In this document: piece by piece, positions 9,230 to 17,122 of the stretch
Position numbering within the stretch: position 1 is the stretch's first letter
Layout: each line of letters starts with the position of its first letter
From: Planotetraspora sp. A-T 1434
GTDB taxonomy: Bacteria; Actinomycetota; Actinomycetes; Streptosporangiales; Streptosporangiaceae
Direction: 5' to 3'
NCBI RefSeq assembly: GCF_025420585.1
Contig: NZ_JAOEGB010000006.1
Span: 186,001-250,000, forward strand
Length of the DNA: 64,000 bases
The notes under the pieces: model-generated
Seen by the model: the letters and a program-made list of their open reading frames with translations, nothing else
What the model was told of the DNA's origin: nothing
Databases searched by the model: none
Position numbers and translations under genes: made by a program

Positions 9230-12200
9230 GCGAGGCAGGCGGAGCCGAGGAGCTGTTTGAGGTCCCCCATGAGCGCGGGCGAGGGGGTGACGCGGAGCCG
9301 GTCGTCGAGGCGCACGACGGTGGTGCGCGGGCCGTTGTGCACCTGGAGGTGCACCTCGGTCGTGCCCGGATGTGCGATCAGGACCTCCTTGAGCCGGCCC
9401 ACGACGGGCGGAGTGCAGCGGTCCATCGGCAGGCGGACGACGAGCGGGCCGCCCGACTCGGCCGTCAGGTCGGGGGCCGTCACCTCCATGGCGACGATCT
9501 TTGCCACGTCCTCGCGCTTGTCGATCCGGCCCTTGACGAAGACGATCGCGTCCTCGGCGAGGATCGTGGCGCAGAGCTGGTACGCCGAAGGGAAGATCAT
9601 CACCTCGATTGCGCCCTCCAGGTCCTCCAGCATGGTGATGACCCAGGTGTCGCCCTTCTTGGTGACCTTCCGCTGGAGACCGGTCAGCAGGCCGCCGACC
9701 GTGATGATCTGGCCGTCGGGACGGTCCTCCGACTGGAGGGCCGCCACCGAGCAGTCCGCGCCGGACGCCAGGATGTGCTCCACGCCGAGGAGCGGGTGGT
9801 CGGAGACGTACAGCCCGAGCATCTCCCGCTCGAACCGCAGCAGCGTGGTCTTGTCCCACTCCCCCGGCGGGATCTGGACGTCGAACGTCTGGTTCTCCGC
9901 GCCGTCGACCACGCCGAACAGCGAGTCCTGCCCGATGGCCTCGTTCTTCGTGATGTCGGTGATCGCGTCGACCGCCTGCTCGTGGACCATCAGCAGGCCC
10001 TTGCGGACGTGGTCGAACGAGTCGAAGGCGCCCGCCTTGATCAGGGAATCGATGACGCGCTTGGTGCAGACGATCGGCGGGACCTTGCGCAGGAAGTCCG
10101 TGAAGTCGGCGAACCTGCCCTTCTCCTTGCGTGCGGCGATGACGCCGTCGACCACGCTGCCGCCGACGTTGCGGATGGCCGACAGACCGAAGCGGACGTC
10201 GGTCCCGCGCGGGGTGAAGCCGGAGTCGGAGTCGTTGACGTCCGGCGGCAGCACCTTGATGCCCATGCGGCGGCACTCGTTCAGGTAGAGCGCCGACTTG
10301 TCCTTGTCGTCCTTGACGGACGTGAGCAGGGCGGCCATGTACTCGGCCGGGTAGTTGGCCTTGAGGTAGGCCGTCCAGTAGGAGACCAGGCCGTATCCGG
10401 CGGTGTGGGCCTTGTTGAACGCGTAGCCGGAGAAGGGCAGGAGGATGTCCCACAGCGCCTTCATGGCGGCGGCCGAGAAGCCGTTGTCCCGCATGCCCTT
10501 CTCGAAGAACTCGAACTGCTTGTCCAGCTCGGACTTCTTCTTCTTGCCCATCGCGCGGCGGAGCAGGTCGGCGCCGCCCAGGGAGTAGCCCGCGACCTTC
10601 CGCGCGATGGCCATGACCTGCTCCTGGTAGACGATCAGGCCGTAGGTCGTGTCGAGGATCTCCTTGAGCGGCTCCGCCAGCTCGGGGTGGATCGGGGTGA
10701 TCTCCTGCCGGCCGTTCTTGCGGAGCGCGTAGTTGGTGTGCGAGTTGGCGCCCATCGGGCCGGGCCGGTAGAGCGCGAGGGCGGCGCAGATGTCCTCGAA
10801 GTCGTCGGGGCGCATGATGCGCAGCAGCGAGCGCATGCCGCCGCCGTCGAGCTGGAAGATGCCGAGCGTGTCGCCGCGGCCGAGCAGCTCGTAGGTGATC
10901 CGGTCGTCGAGCGGCAGCTTCAGCAGGTCGATCGGCTCGCCGCCGTTGATCTCGATCATCTTCAGGCAGTCGTCGATGATCGTGAGGTTGCGCAGGCCGA
11001 GGAAGTCCATCTTCAGCAGGCCGAGCGTCTCGCAGGTCGGGTGGTCGAACTGCGTGATGATCGCGCCGTCGGAGTCGCGCCGCATGATCGGGACGTTGTC
11101 GACGAGCGGCTCGGCGGACATGATGACGCCCGCGGCGTGCACGCCGGTCTGCCGGATCAGGCCCTCCAGGCCCTTGGCGAGGTCCATCGCCGCCTTGACG
11201 TCGACGTCCTCCTCGTACAGCTTCCGCAGCTCGCCGGCCTCGTTGTAGCGCGGGTGGCCGGAGTCGAAGATGCCGCTCAGCGGGATGTCCTTGCCCATCA
11301 CGGCGGGCGGGAACGCCTTGGAGACCTTGTCGCCCAGGGCGTACGGATAACCGAGGACGCGGGCGGCGTCCTTGATGGCGGCCTTCGCCTTGATGGTGCC
11401 GAACGTCGCGATCATGGCGACCTTGTCGGCGCCCCACCGCTCCGTGACGTAACGGATGACGTCGGCTCGCCTGCGCTCGTCGAAGTCGATGTCGACGTCG
11501 GGCATGGACACGCGCTCGGGGTTGAGGAACCGCTCGAAGATCAGGCCGTGCGGGATGGGGTCGAGGTCGGTGATGCCGAGCGCGTAGGCCGCGAGGGAGC
11601 CCGCCGCCGAGCCACGGCCGGGGCCGACCCGGATGCCGTTGTTCTTGGCCCACATGACGAAGTCGGCGACCACGAGGAAGTAGGACGGGAAGCCCATCTG
11701 AAGGATGACCTCGATCTCCTTCTCCGCCCGCCGCCGGTGCTCGTCGTCGAAGCCGTCCGGGAAGCGGCGCTCCATACCCTCCCAGACCCGCTTGCGGAAC
11801 CAGCTCTCCTCGGTCTCACCGTCCGGCACCGGGAAGCTCGGCATCAGGTTCTTGTAGCCGAACATGTTCGCGGGGTCGACCTTCTCGGCGACCAGCAGCG
11901 TGTTGCGGCAGCCCTCCTGCCACAGGTCGGAGGAGTCGACGGCCCGCATCTCGTCGGCCGACCTGATGTAGTAGCCGCTGCCGTCGAACCGCAACCGGTC
12001 GGGGTCGGAGAGCCGCTTGCCGGTCTGGATGCACAGGAGCGCGTCGTGACTCGCCGCGTCGGCCTCGTAGGTGTAGTGCGAGTCGTTGGTGACCAGCGGC
12101 GGGATGTCGAGCTCCCGGCTGATCCTCGTCAGCCCGTCCCTGACCCGCCGCTCGATGTCGAGCCCGTGATCCATGATCTCCAGGAAGTAGTCGTCCTTCC

Positions 12201-12744
12201 CGAAGATCTCCTGGAACTTCGCGGCGGCCTTCAGCGCCTCGTCGTACTGCCCCAGGCGCAGGCGCGTCTGTACCTCGCCCGACGGGCAGCCGGTGGTCGC
12301 CATCAGGCCGTCGGAGTGCTCGGCGAGCAGGTCGGCGTCCATCCGAGCCCAATTGCGGACGAATCCCTCGGTGTAGGCGCGGGAGCTGAGCCGCATCAGG
12401 TTGCCGAGACCGGTCCGGTTCCTGGCCCAGATGGTCATGTGGGTGTAGTAGCCGCCCGCCGAGACGTCGTCGCTCTTCTGGTGCGGCTCGCCCCACAGGA
12501 CCGGTTCCTTCCGCAGCCGCGACTCCGGCGCGACGTACGCCTCGATGCCGAGGATCGGCTTCACCCGGGCGTCGGTGGCCTGCTTGTAGAAGTCGTAGGC
12601 GCCGTGCATGTTGCCGTGGTCGGTGATCGCGATCGCGGGCATGCCGAGATCGCCCACGAGTTTGAACAACTGCTTCAGCCGAGTGGCCCCGTCGAGCATC
12701 GAATACTCGGTGTGGACGTGCAGATGCACAAACGAATCACCCAT
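9226..12744 (-). CDS. dnaE: DNA polymerase III alpha subunit
   Basis: 1172 residues, the main replicative polymerase of the DnaE1 type. An N-terminal PHP domain starts with FVHLHVHTEYSMLDGA and contains further His/Asp metal motifs. The polymerase core includes PDVDIDFDERRR at 415-426, where Asp418 and Asp420 match the E. coli catalytic pair in PDFDVDF. It is followed by the helix-hairpin-helix segment and a C-terminal OB-fold region (VITMLEDLEGAIEVMIFP). The ATG at 12744 is the natural start: MGDSFVHLHVHTEYSML matches the usual family N-terminus. It faces the PBP gene tail to tail. Upstream is an 86-base gap to the mutase gene, with nothing distinctive in it. Confidence 0.97.
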   Translation of the reverse strand: MGDSFVHLHVHTEYSMLDGATRLKQLFKLVGDLGMPAIAITDHGNMHGAYDFYKQATDARVKPILGIEAYVAPESRLRKEPVLWGEPHQKSDDVSAGGYYTHMTIWARNRTGLGNLMRLSSRAYTEGFVRNWARMDADLLAEHSDGLMATTGCPSGEVQTRLRLGQYDEALKAAAKFQEIFGKDDYFLEIMDHGLDIERRVRDGLTRISRELDIPPLVTNDSHYTYEADAASHDALLCIQTGKRLSDPDRLRFDGSGYYIRSADEMRAVDSSDLWQEGCRNTLLVAEKVDPANMFGYKNLMPSFPVPDGETEESWFRKRVWEGMERRFPDGFDDEHRRRAEKEIEVILQMGFPSYFLVVADFVMWAKNNGIRVGPGRGSAAGSLAAYALGITDLDPIPHGLIFERFLNPERVSMPDVDIDFDERRRADVIRYVTERWGADKVAMIATFGTIKAKAAIKDAARVLGYPYALGDKVSKAFPPAVMGKDIPLSGIFDSGHPRYNEAGELRKLYEEDVDVKAAMDLAKGLEGLIRQTGVHAAGVIMSAEPLVDNVPIMRRDSDGAIITQFDHPTCETLGLLKMDFLGLRNLTIIDDCLKMIEINGGEPIDLLKLPLDDRITYELLGRGDTLGIFQLDGGGMRSLLRIMRPDDFEDICAALALYRPGPMGANSHTNYALRKNGRQEITPIHPELAEPLKEILDTTYGLIVYQEQVMAIARKVAGYSLGGADLLRRAMGKKKKSELDKQFEFFEKGMRDNGFSAAAMKALWDILLPFSGYAFNKAHTAGYGLVSYWTAYLKANYPAEYMAALLTSVKDDKDKSALYLNECRRMGIKVLPPDVNDSDSGFTPRGTDVRFGLSAIRNVGGSVVDGVIAARKEKGRFADFTDFLRKVPPIVCTKRVIDSLIKAGAFDSFDHVRKGLLMVHEQAVDAITDITKNEAIGQDSLFGVVDGAENQTFDVQIPPGEWDKTTLLRFEREMLGLYVSDHPLLGVEHILASGADCSVAALQSEDRPDGQIITVGGLLTGLQRKVTKKGDTWVITMLEDLEGAIEVMIFPSAYQLCATILAEDAIVFVKGRIDKREDVAKIVAMEVTAPDLTAESGGPLVVRLPMDRCTPPVVGRLKEVLIAHPGTTEVHLQVHNGPRTTVVRLDDRLRVTPSPALMGDLKQLLGSACLA

Positions 12745-12830
12745 GAGACCCCCAACATCGCCGCCGCTTCCGGGTGCGGATCAGAGCCTGCGCGTGATCG
12801 CGAACCCGTGGGACTCAGGTGATTCAAATC

Positions 12831-13856
12831 CTATCCGGCGTCGGGAGTTGCCAGGTCAGACCCCCGGCGCTCCTCCTCGGCCAGATGGAGGCCGGCCTCG
12901 ATGACGGCGTTCATGACGGGCGCGAGGCGTGCCTCGCCGAGACGGGGAGCGCGGCGCGCCATGGCCGCGACCAGACGGCGCTCCCGCTCCATGTCGCGGC
13001 CCCGGAAGCCCCCGACGGGCTTCAGCCGCTGGATCGTCCCGGCAAGCCCGGCCCGGCGCTCCAGGAGGATCGCGAGGGCCGCGTCGACCCGGTCGATCGC
13101 CTCCCTCGCGTCTGCGACCCTTCCGTGCGCCTCCGGCCGTACGAGAGCGGCCAGGACCGTGGCGGCCTCGTGCGCCGCCTCGGCGGTCGCCTGCGAGGCG
13201 GCGGGGGCGAGCAGCAACCCGTCCGCGCCGGCGGCGACCGCCGCGCCCGCGAGCGCCGGGTCGTCGCCCAGGTAGGCGAGCACCGGACGGCCCGAGCGCC
13301 GCCGGGCGGCCCCCATCAGCGCGAGGTCCAGCGTGACGTCTCCCAGATCGGCACGGCCATCCAGATCGGCACGGCCATCCAGATCGGCACGGCTCCCCGG
13401 ATGGGTGCGGCCGCCCAGATCGGCACGGCTCCCCGGATGGGTGCGGCCGCCCAGATGGGTACGGCTGCCGCTCTCGCACAGCACCACCCGTTCGTTCCCC
13501 TCGGCGGCGCAGAGGTCCGCGACGGCCAGCCACTCCTCCAGCGTGGCCGTGTGGCCGCGCTGGACGACGACCGGCAGGCCGAGCCGCGCCACCGCCCGCA
13601 CGAGGTCCAGGTCGTGCGCCCACGCGGCGCCGACGACCACGGCGTCGGCCGGTTCCGCGACCGCGGCCAGGTCGTCGGCCCCGGAGGGCTCCACGAGCAG
13701 CGGGCCCTGCCACGCGGCGCGCATCTCCTCTGCCGGGACGCGGCCTCTCACCCATCGGGCGTGGTCCCCGCCGATCACGGCGACGGGCATGCCGTCCCCG
13801 ATGGCGAGATCCCCGATTCGTACCGCACCGCGGTCGAGCTGGGCTACCTGCGACAT
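12831..13856 (-). CDS. Chorismate mutase (AroQ) fused to a degraded DAHP-synthase-like domain
   Basis: 341 residues from the ATG at 13856, preceded by AGGAG at good spacing; an ATG further upstream (13907) would lie inside the leader region. The C-terminal ~90 residues are an AroQ chorismate mutase with the expected Arg (AREAIDRVD), Arg (LERRAGLA), Lys (QRLKPVGG) and RDMERE. This domain should convert chorismate to prephenate for Phe and Tyr. The N-terminal ~220 residues follow the type I-beta DAHP synthase (VVVQRGHTATLEEW, RVVLCESGSRT, LDLALMGAARR) but have lost key parts. The AGPC metal-ligand Cys is gone, the KPRTSPY segment is absent, the KRG lysine is Gln, and the DVTHS His and AEVHP Glu are missing. 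I infer a non-catalytic regulatory or partner-binding domain. Automated annotation would probably call it a bifunctional DAHP synthase. A 108-bp exact repeat sits in this domain. Confidence 0.8.
   Translation of the reverse strand: MSQVAQLDRGAVRIGDLAIGDGMPVAVIGGDHARWVRGRVPAEEMRAAWQGPLLVEPSGADDLAAVAEPADAVVVGAAWAHDLDLVRAVARLGLPVVVQRGHTATLEEWLAVADLCAAEGNERVVLCESGSRTHLGGRTHPGSRADLGGRTHPGSRADLDGRADLDGRADLGDVTLDLALMGAARRRSGRPVLAYLGDDPALAGAAVAAGADGLLLAPAASQATAEAAHEAATVLAALVRPEAHGRVADAREAIDRVDAALAILLERRAGLAGTIQRLKPVGGFRGRDMERERRLVAAMARRAPRLGEARLAPVMNAVIEAGLHLAEEERRGSDLATPDAG
13344..13451. repeat. In-frame tandem repeat inside the DAHP-synthase-like domain
   Basis: Two exact 18-bp copies (13344-13361 and 13362-13379) are followed by two exact 36-bp copies (13380-13415 and 13416-13451); all four begin with CAGATCGGCACGGC. 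On the coding strand they give alternating RADL, DGRADL and GGRTHPGS units. All units are multiples of 3, so the frame is kept. They fall just after the CESGSRT strand, where the active enzyme would have a loop. Confidence 0.9.
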
Positions 13857-13910
13857 TTCGGCTCCTAGTGGCCTAGTGGGCCGGCCCATCAACCGGCTCG
13901 TTGACAACGA

Positions 13911-13939
13911 AAAAGGCAGAGACGCGATGTCTCTGCCTT
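13911..13939 (-). terminator. Intrinsic terminator in the leader of the chorismate mutase gene
   Basis: On the minus strand AAGGCAGAGAC (13939-13929), loop ATCGC, GTCTCTGCCTT (13923-13913), then a T-run that continues the stem: an 11-bp perfect hairpin with five T in a row. It stands 54 bases before the start codon and downstream of a short aromatic leader ORF. It is therefore best read as the terminator arm of an attenuator rather than the end of another gene; the only upstream gene runs the other way. Confidence 0.8.
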
Positions 13940-14000
13940 CAGCCGGCTCCGGATGGTCGCTAGATCACGATCGGGCGACCGGCCCTCCCGGAGCCGGCTG
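13940..14000 (-). promoter_or_regulatory. Upstream attenuator stem (13-bp perfect inverted repeat)
   Basis: CAGCCGGCTCCGG (minus strand, 14000-13988) and CCGGAGCCGGCTG (13952-13940) are exact reverse complements separated by 35 bases. The first arm lies inside the leader ORF, just after its Tyr/Phe codons, and the second arm directly abuts the terminator hairpin. A ribosome stalled on the aromatic codons would cover the first arm. The alternative pairing that would break the terminator is not obvious to me. Confidence 0.65.
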
Positions 14001-14024
14001 CGTAAACGTGAAATACCTAGCCAC
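13965..14024 (-). CDS. Putative aromatic leader peptide (attenuation)
   Basis: A 19-codon ORF, GTG start, TGA stop, translated as MARYFTFTQPAPGGPVARS. Three of codons 4-7 are aromatic: TAT, TTC and TTT. TAGGGT (14037-14032) lies 7 bases before the GTG, so transcription could begin at the start codon. The ORF is followed by two consecutive hairpins, the second a terminator, and then the chorismate mutase gene. This is the layout of leader-peptide attenuation by Phe/Tyr supply and fits the predicted enzyme. It is too short to support by coding statistics alone. Confidence 0.65.
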   Translation of the reverse strand: MARYFTFTQPAPGGPVARS

Positions 14025-14031
14025 GAACCCG

Positions 14032-14037
14032 ACCCTA
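14032..14037 (-). promoter_or_regulatory. Candidate -10 box for the attenuator transcript
   Basis: TAGGGT on the minus strand, 7 bases before the leader GTG. A TTCCAG 17 bases further upstream is a poor -35. The remaining bases to 14161 form the upstream region of the first kinase gene. Confidence 0.4.
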
Positions 14038-14130
14038 GCAGGCCCCCCCACAGCCTGGAACAGCATGTCTCACATACCGGAATGCCGGTAGTGGCAGGAC
14101 TTCGGGGAGGTTGATCCCTTTGCCATCCAT

Positions 14131-14141
14131 GGGACGATTCA
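14131..14141 (+). promoter_or_regulatory. Motif GGGACGATTCA upstream of kinase 1, shared with kinase 2
   Basis: The 11-mer GGGACGATTCA ends 20 bases before the kinase 1 ATG. The same 11-mer at 20212-20222 ends 22 bases before the kinase 2 GTG. It may be a shared promoter element, operator or untranslated-region element, or a relic of gene duplication. TTGATC at 14111-14116 could serve as a -35 here, but its spacing is not conserved at kinase 2. Confidence 0.4.
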
Positions 14142-14161
14142 TGGGTCCGGGAGGGGATTAG

Positions 14162-16846
14162 ATGTCACAAACGGAAGGCCGGCTCGTCGGAGGCCGGTAC
14201 CACCTTGTGGAGCCGATCGGCCGGGGTGGCATGGGCGTCGTGTGGCGGGCGCACGACGAACTGCTGGACCGCGAGGTCGCGGTCAAGGAGGTCCGTTACG
14301 ACAGCGCGATGGGCGACGAGCTCAGCGATCTCAACCGGCGCACCATGCGGGAGGCGCGGGCGGCGGGCCGCCTCACCCACCCCAACGTGGTCGTCGTCCA
14401 CGACGTGATCGAGGAGGACGGCCGCCCCTGGATCATCATGCAGCTCGTCAGGTCACGCTCGCTCGGCCAGGTGATCCGCGAGGACGGACCGCTCTCACCC
14501 GACCGGACCGTCGAAATCGGGCTGCAGATCCTCGACGCCCTGCGCGCCGCCCACCGGCAGGGCGTGCTGCACCGGGACGTCAAGCCGGAGAACGTGCTGC
14601 TCACCGACGACGGGCGGGTGGTCCTGACCGACTTCGGCATCGCCCGTCTCGAGGCCGATTCGACGATGACCCGCACCGGGCTCGTCGGCACCCCGGCGTT
14701 CATCGCGCCTGAACGGCTCCGCGGCGGCCCCGCGCAGCGCGAGTCGGACCTGTGGTCACTGGGCGCCACGCTGTACTCCGCGGTTGAGGGCAAGCCCCCG
14801 CACGACCGCGGCATGGCCATGGCCACCATGCACGCCGTGCTGAACGACGAACCCACGCTTCCGAGCAGGGCAGGACGGCTGGGGCCGGTGCTTCTGCGCC
14901 TGCTCGCCAAGGAACCGGCCGACCGGCCGGGCTACGACGAGACGGCCAGGCTGCTGAAGCAGGCGGCCCGTCCCACTCCCACCGGCACCGCCGTCATGCC
15001 GGCCGTACATCTGTCGACCGAGCCCCCCGCATCAAGTGAACCGGGTCCGGGCGCGGGTTCCGGTTCGGCGTCCTCGGCTCCGGGTGCCGGTGCCGATGGG
15101 GGTCCAGGTGGCGGCGGGGGTGCGCCCAGGCCGACACCGTCCCCCGCCGCGAAGCCCCCCGCATCGGCGAAGCCCCCGGCGTCCGCGGCCGCGAGAGGTG
15201 CGGCAAGCCCTGCCGGGTCCCCGGTAGGCGGCCTCCCTCCGGCATCGGCCGGAGAGAGGTCTTCCGGCCAGGCGAAAGCCGTTCCAGCTTCAGAGCCGGG
15301 CTCCGGCCGCGGAGCGGGGGACCCGGCCGCCGAGCCCGGACGCCAGCACCCCCGTAAGGCAGGCGACGAAAGCCCCTCGGCGGCGGGCGATGACCGCGCG
15401 GCAGCCGCAGAGTCGCGACAGGGCTCCCCCTCACCGGGCGCGCGGAGTGCCACGACGTCGGGCGACCACGGCGGCTCCCCCGCGCCGGGCGACCGGAGAG
15501 GGCCGGCGGCCTCTCGCGACGGGCGCGACCGCGACGAAGACTCACCTGACATGCGGAGCCCCGCACTCGCCGGCTCCGACTTGGCCGACGACTGGAGCGC
15601 CCAGAACCCAGGGACCCAGAACCCAGGGACCCAGCACCCAGGGACCCAGCACCCAGGGACCCAGCACCCGGAGAGCCGGCACCGGGACGACCAGCACCGG
15701 GACGACCACGATCCCGGTGACGGCTACGGGAGCGGCCAGGAGGCGGCACCGGGTGAGATCACCTCACCCATCCCGGTCGTCCGCGAGAGCGGCCGGCCCG
15801 CTGGCGCAACCCCGTCCTCGGCCGCCCCCACTCCCTCGCCCTCGTCCCCTGCGCCCGCGCCTCCGCCTGCGTCCAAGCCCGCCGTATCTCCCGGCCCGCC
15901 GGCCTCGTCCTCCCCCACGACGCCTCCCTCTGCCCGCCGTCAGCCGATGCCGGAGACGGGTGCGCAGGCCGCACCCACCAGGCGCGACAGCCCGCCCTTC
16001 GGCCGGCGCGCCGACGACGCGGGACCGGGTTGGGGCGGGGCGGCAGCCGTGCCGACCGCCGACCAAGGGGGCGCTCCGGCCGTGCCCACGCAGCGGAGCG
16101 AGATCTGGCGCGGGGACGCGCAGACCGGGCCGGTCGAGCGGCGTCCGAGGCCCATGCTCAAGGCGGCCCTTGTGATCGTCCCAGCCTTGCTTGTCATCGC
16201 GGGCATCGCGGGATATCTCGGTCTTCGCGCGGGCAAACGCGACTCGGGGAACGGCGCGACGGACGGCAAGGCGTCATCTTCCGCACCGCCGTCCCACAAG
16301 CCATCCCCGCCATCCGCGTCGGCCTCCGAGAAGCCCAGTCAGGCGAGTTCCACGCCGACCCCCTCTGACAAGCCGTCGCCGACCCCCACGACATCGAAGC
16401 CCGCTGACGTTCCGGACGGCTGGCACCGGTACAAGGACAAGAGCGGCTTCTCCGTCGCCCTGCCCAAGGGCTGGGACGTCAGCAAGCGAAGCGGCACAAC
16501 GGTGTGGCTCCGCGGTCCCGGCACTCCAGGCTTCCTGCTCATCGATCAGACGGACACCCCGCGGAAGGACGCGAAGAAGGACTGGGAGAACCAAGAGCGG
16601 AGCCGGCGGTACTCCTTCGCCAACTACAAGCGCGTGAAGATCGTGTCGGTGGACTACTGGAAGGAGGCGGCCGACTGGGAGTTCACGTTCGGATCGGGGT
16701 CAGGCCGCACGCACGTGGTCAACCGCGGGTTCGTCACCGACAAACACCACGGCTACGCGATCTACTGGAGCACTCCGGACAGCCGCTGGGACAAGGACCA
16801 CCACTTCTTCGAGACCTTCACCACCACCTTCAAGCCCGCCAAATGA
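14162..16846 (+). CDS. Receptor Ser/Thr protein kinase 1, long disordered linker and C-terminal sensor domain
   Basis: 894 residues. A Hanks-type kinase domain covers ~10-275: GRGGMG glycine loop, Lys42 in AVKEV, catalytic HRDVKPEN with Asp139, DFG at 157-159 and GTPAFIAPE. The Thr/Ser-containing activation loop (STMTRTGL) suggests autophosphorylation. A ~390-residue Pro/Ala/Ser/Gly-rich linker follows, with 15-bp tandem repeats (NPGTQ/HPGTQ). One membrane span lies near 666-688, then a Ser/Pro stalk and a ~145-residue outer domain (GWHRYKDKSGFSVALPKGW to TFKPAK). The same outer domain ends kinase 2, so it is probably a shared ligand or envelope sensor; no PASTA repeats are present. The ATG at 14162 follows GGGAGGGG. 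Its stop overlaps the start of a broken methyltransferase gene as ATGA. Confidence 0.93.
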   Translation: MSQTEGRLVGGRYHLVEPIGRGGMGVVWRAHDELLDREVAVKEVRYDSAMGDELSDLNRRTMREARAAGRLTHPNVVVVHDVIEEDGRPWIIMQLVRSRSLGQVIREDGPLSPDRTVEIGLQILDALRAAHRQGVLHRDVKPENVLLTDDGRVVLTDFGIARLEADSTMTRTGLVGTPAFIAPERLRGGPAQRESDLWSLGATLYSAVEGKPPHDRGMAMATMHAVLNDEPTLPSRAGRLGPVLLRLLAKEPADRPGYDETARLLKQAARPTPTGTAVMPAVHLSTEPPASSEPGPGAGSGSASSAPGAGADGGPGGGGGAPRPTPSPAAKPPASAKPPASAAARGAASPAGSPVGGLPPASAGERSSGQAKAVPASEPGSGRGAGDPAAEPGRQHPRKAGDESPSAAGDDRAAAAESRQGSPSPGARSATTSGDHGGSPAPGDRRGPAASRDGRDRDEDSPDMRSPALAGSDLADDWSAQNPGTQNPGTQHPGTQHPGTQHPESRHRDDQHRDDHDPGDGYGSGQEAAPGEITSPIPVVRESGRPAGATPSSAAPTPSPSSPAPAPPPASKPAVSPGPPASSSPTTPPSARRQPMPETGAQAAPTRRDSPPFGRRADDAGPGWGGAAAVPTADQGGAPAVPTQRSEIWRGDAQTGPVERRPRPMLKAALVIVPALLVIAGIAGYLGLRAGKRDSGNGATDGKASSSAPPSHKPSPPSASASEKPSQASSTPTPSDKPSPTPTTSKPADVPDGWHRYKDKSGFSVALPKGWDVSKRSGTTVWLRGPGTPGFLLIDQTDTPRKDAKKDWENQERSRRYSFANYKRVKIVSVDYWKEAADWEFTFGSGSGRTHVVNRGFVTDKHHGYAIYWSTPDSRWDKDHHFFETFTTTFKPAK
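15601..15671. repeat. 15-bp tandem repeat in the kinase 1 linker
   Basis: Four 15-bp units and a partial fifth: CCAGAACCCAGGGAC twice, CCAGCACCCAGGGAC twice, then a broken copy. They encode the pentapeptide (N/H)PGTQ in the cytoplasmic disordered linker. The copy number is likely to vary between strains. Confidence 0.85.
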
Positions 16847-17122
16847 TCGACGTGAGCGTTCCCGGCGAGCCTCCACGACGAGGGGCGACCGTTGACGGTT
16901 TCGAGCCGGCCCAGGCGTCCGGCGCTCGCATCTACAACTACCTACTCGGCACATGGCGGCGCCGGTCACCTTCCGCACCAAGGGGAGATAGCCCGGTTCT
17001 TCGACGGCCTCGACCTCGCGCCGCCAGGCCTGGTGTTCGTTGAGCAGTGGGCTCCAGGTTTCGCGCGTGAGCGTGAGCCCATCCCGCTGGAAATCCTCGC
17101 CGGTGTGGCGGTCAAGCGCTAA
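16843..17122 (+). pseudogene. Remnant of a SAM-dependent methyltransferase gene (DUF574 type)
   Basis: Two ends of a ~270-residue S-adenosyl methyltransferase family survive in 280 bases. The start (from ATG 16843) reads ASGARIYNYLLGT, the family's N-terminal signature, which is usually ARVYDYLLGG. The end reads EIARFFDGLDLAPPGLVFVEQW, likewise typical of the family's C-terminus. The middle ~190 codons, including the SAM site, are deleted. A middle piece (MAAPVTFRTKG, from 16953) lies in a third frame and runs into a TAG, while the terminal piece continues in yet another frame, so at least one deletion and one small indel have occurred. It overlaps kinase 1 by 4 bases at its start and the SARP gene by 4 bases at its stop. 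Confidence 0.8.

Noticed and set aside
9337-12822. A 1161-codon open frame on the plus strand opposite dnaE
   Set aside because: It is the shadow of dnaE in high-GC DNA; it has no family motifs and is Val/Asp/Gly/Arg biased.
13344-13451. CRISPR-like or mobile repeats
   Set aside because: The copies abut, have no spacers and keep the reading frame; they are coding repeats. The same holds for 15601-15671 and 29990-30190.
12831-13907. Annotation of the mutase gene as a working DAHP synthase/chorismate mutase
   Set aside because: Metal ligands, PEP-binding segment and catalytic lysine are missing; only the mutase part is complete.
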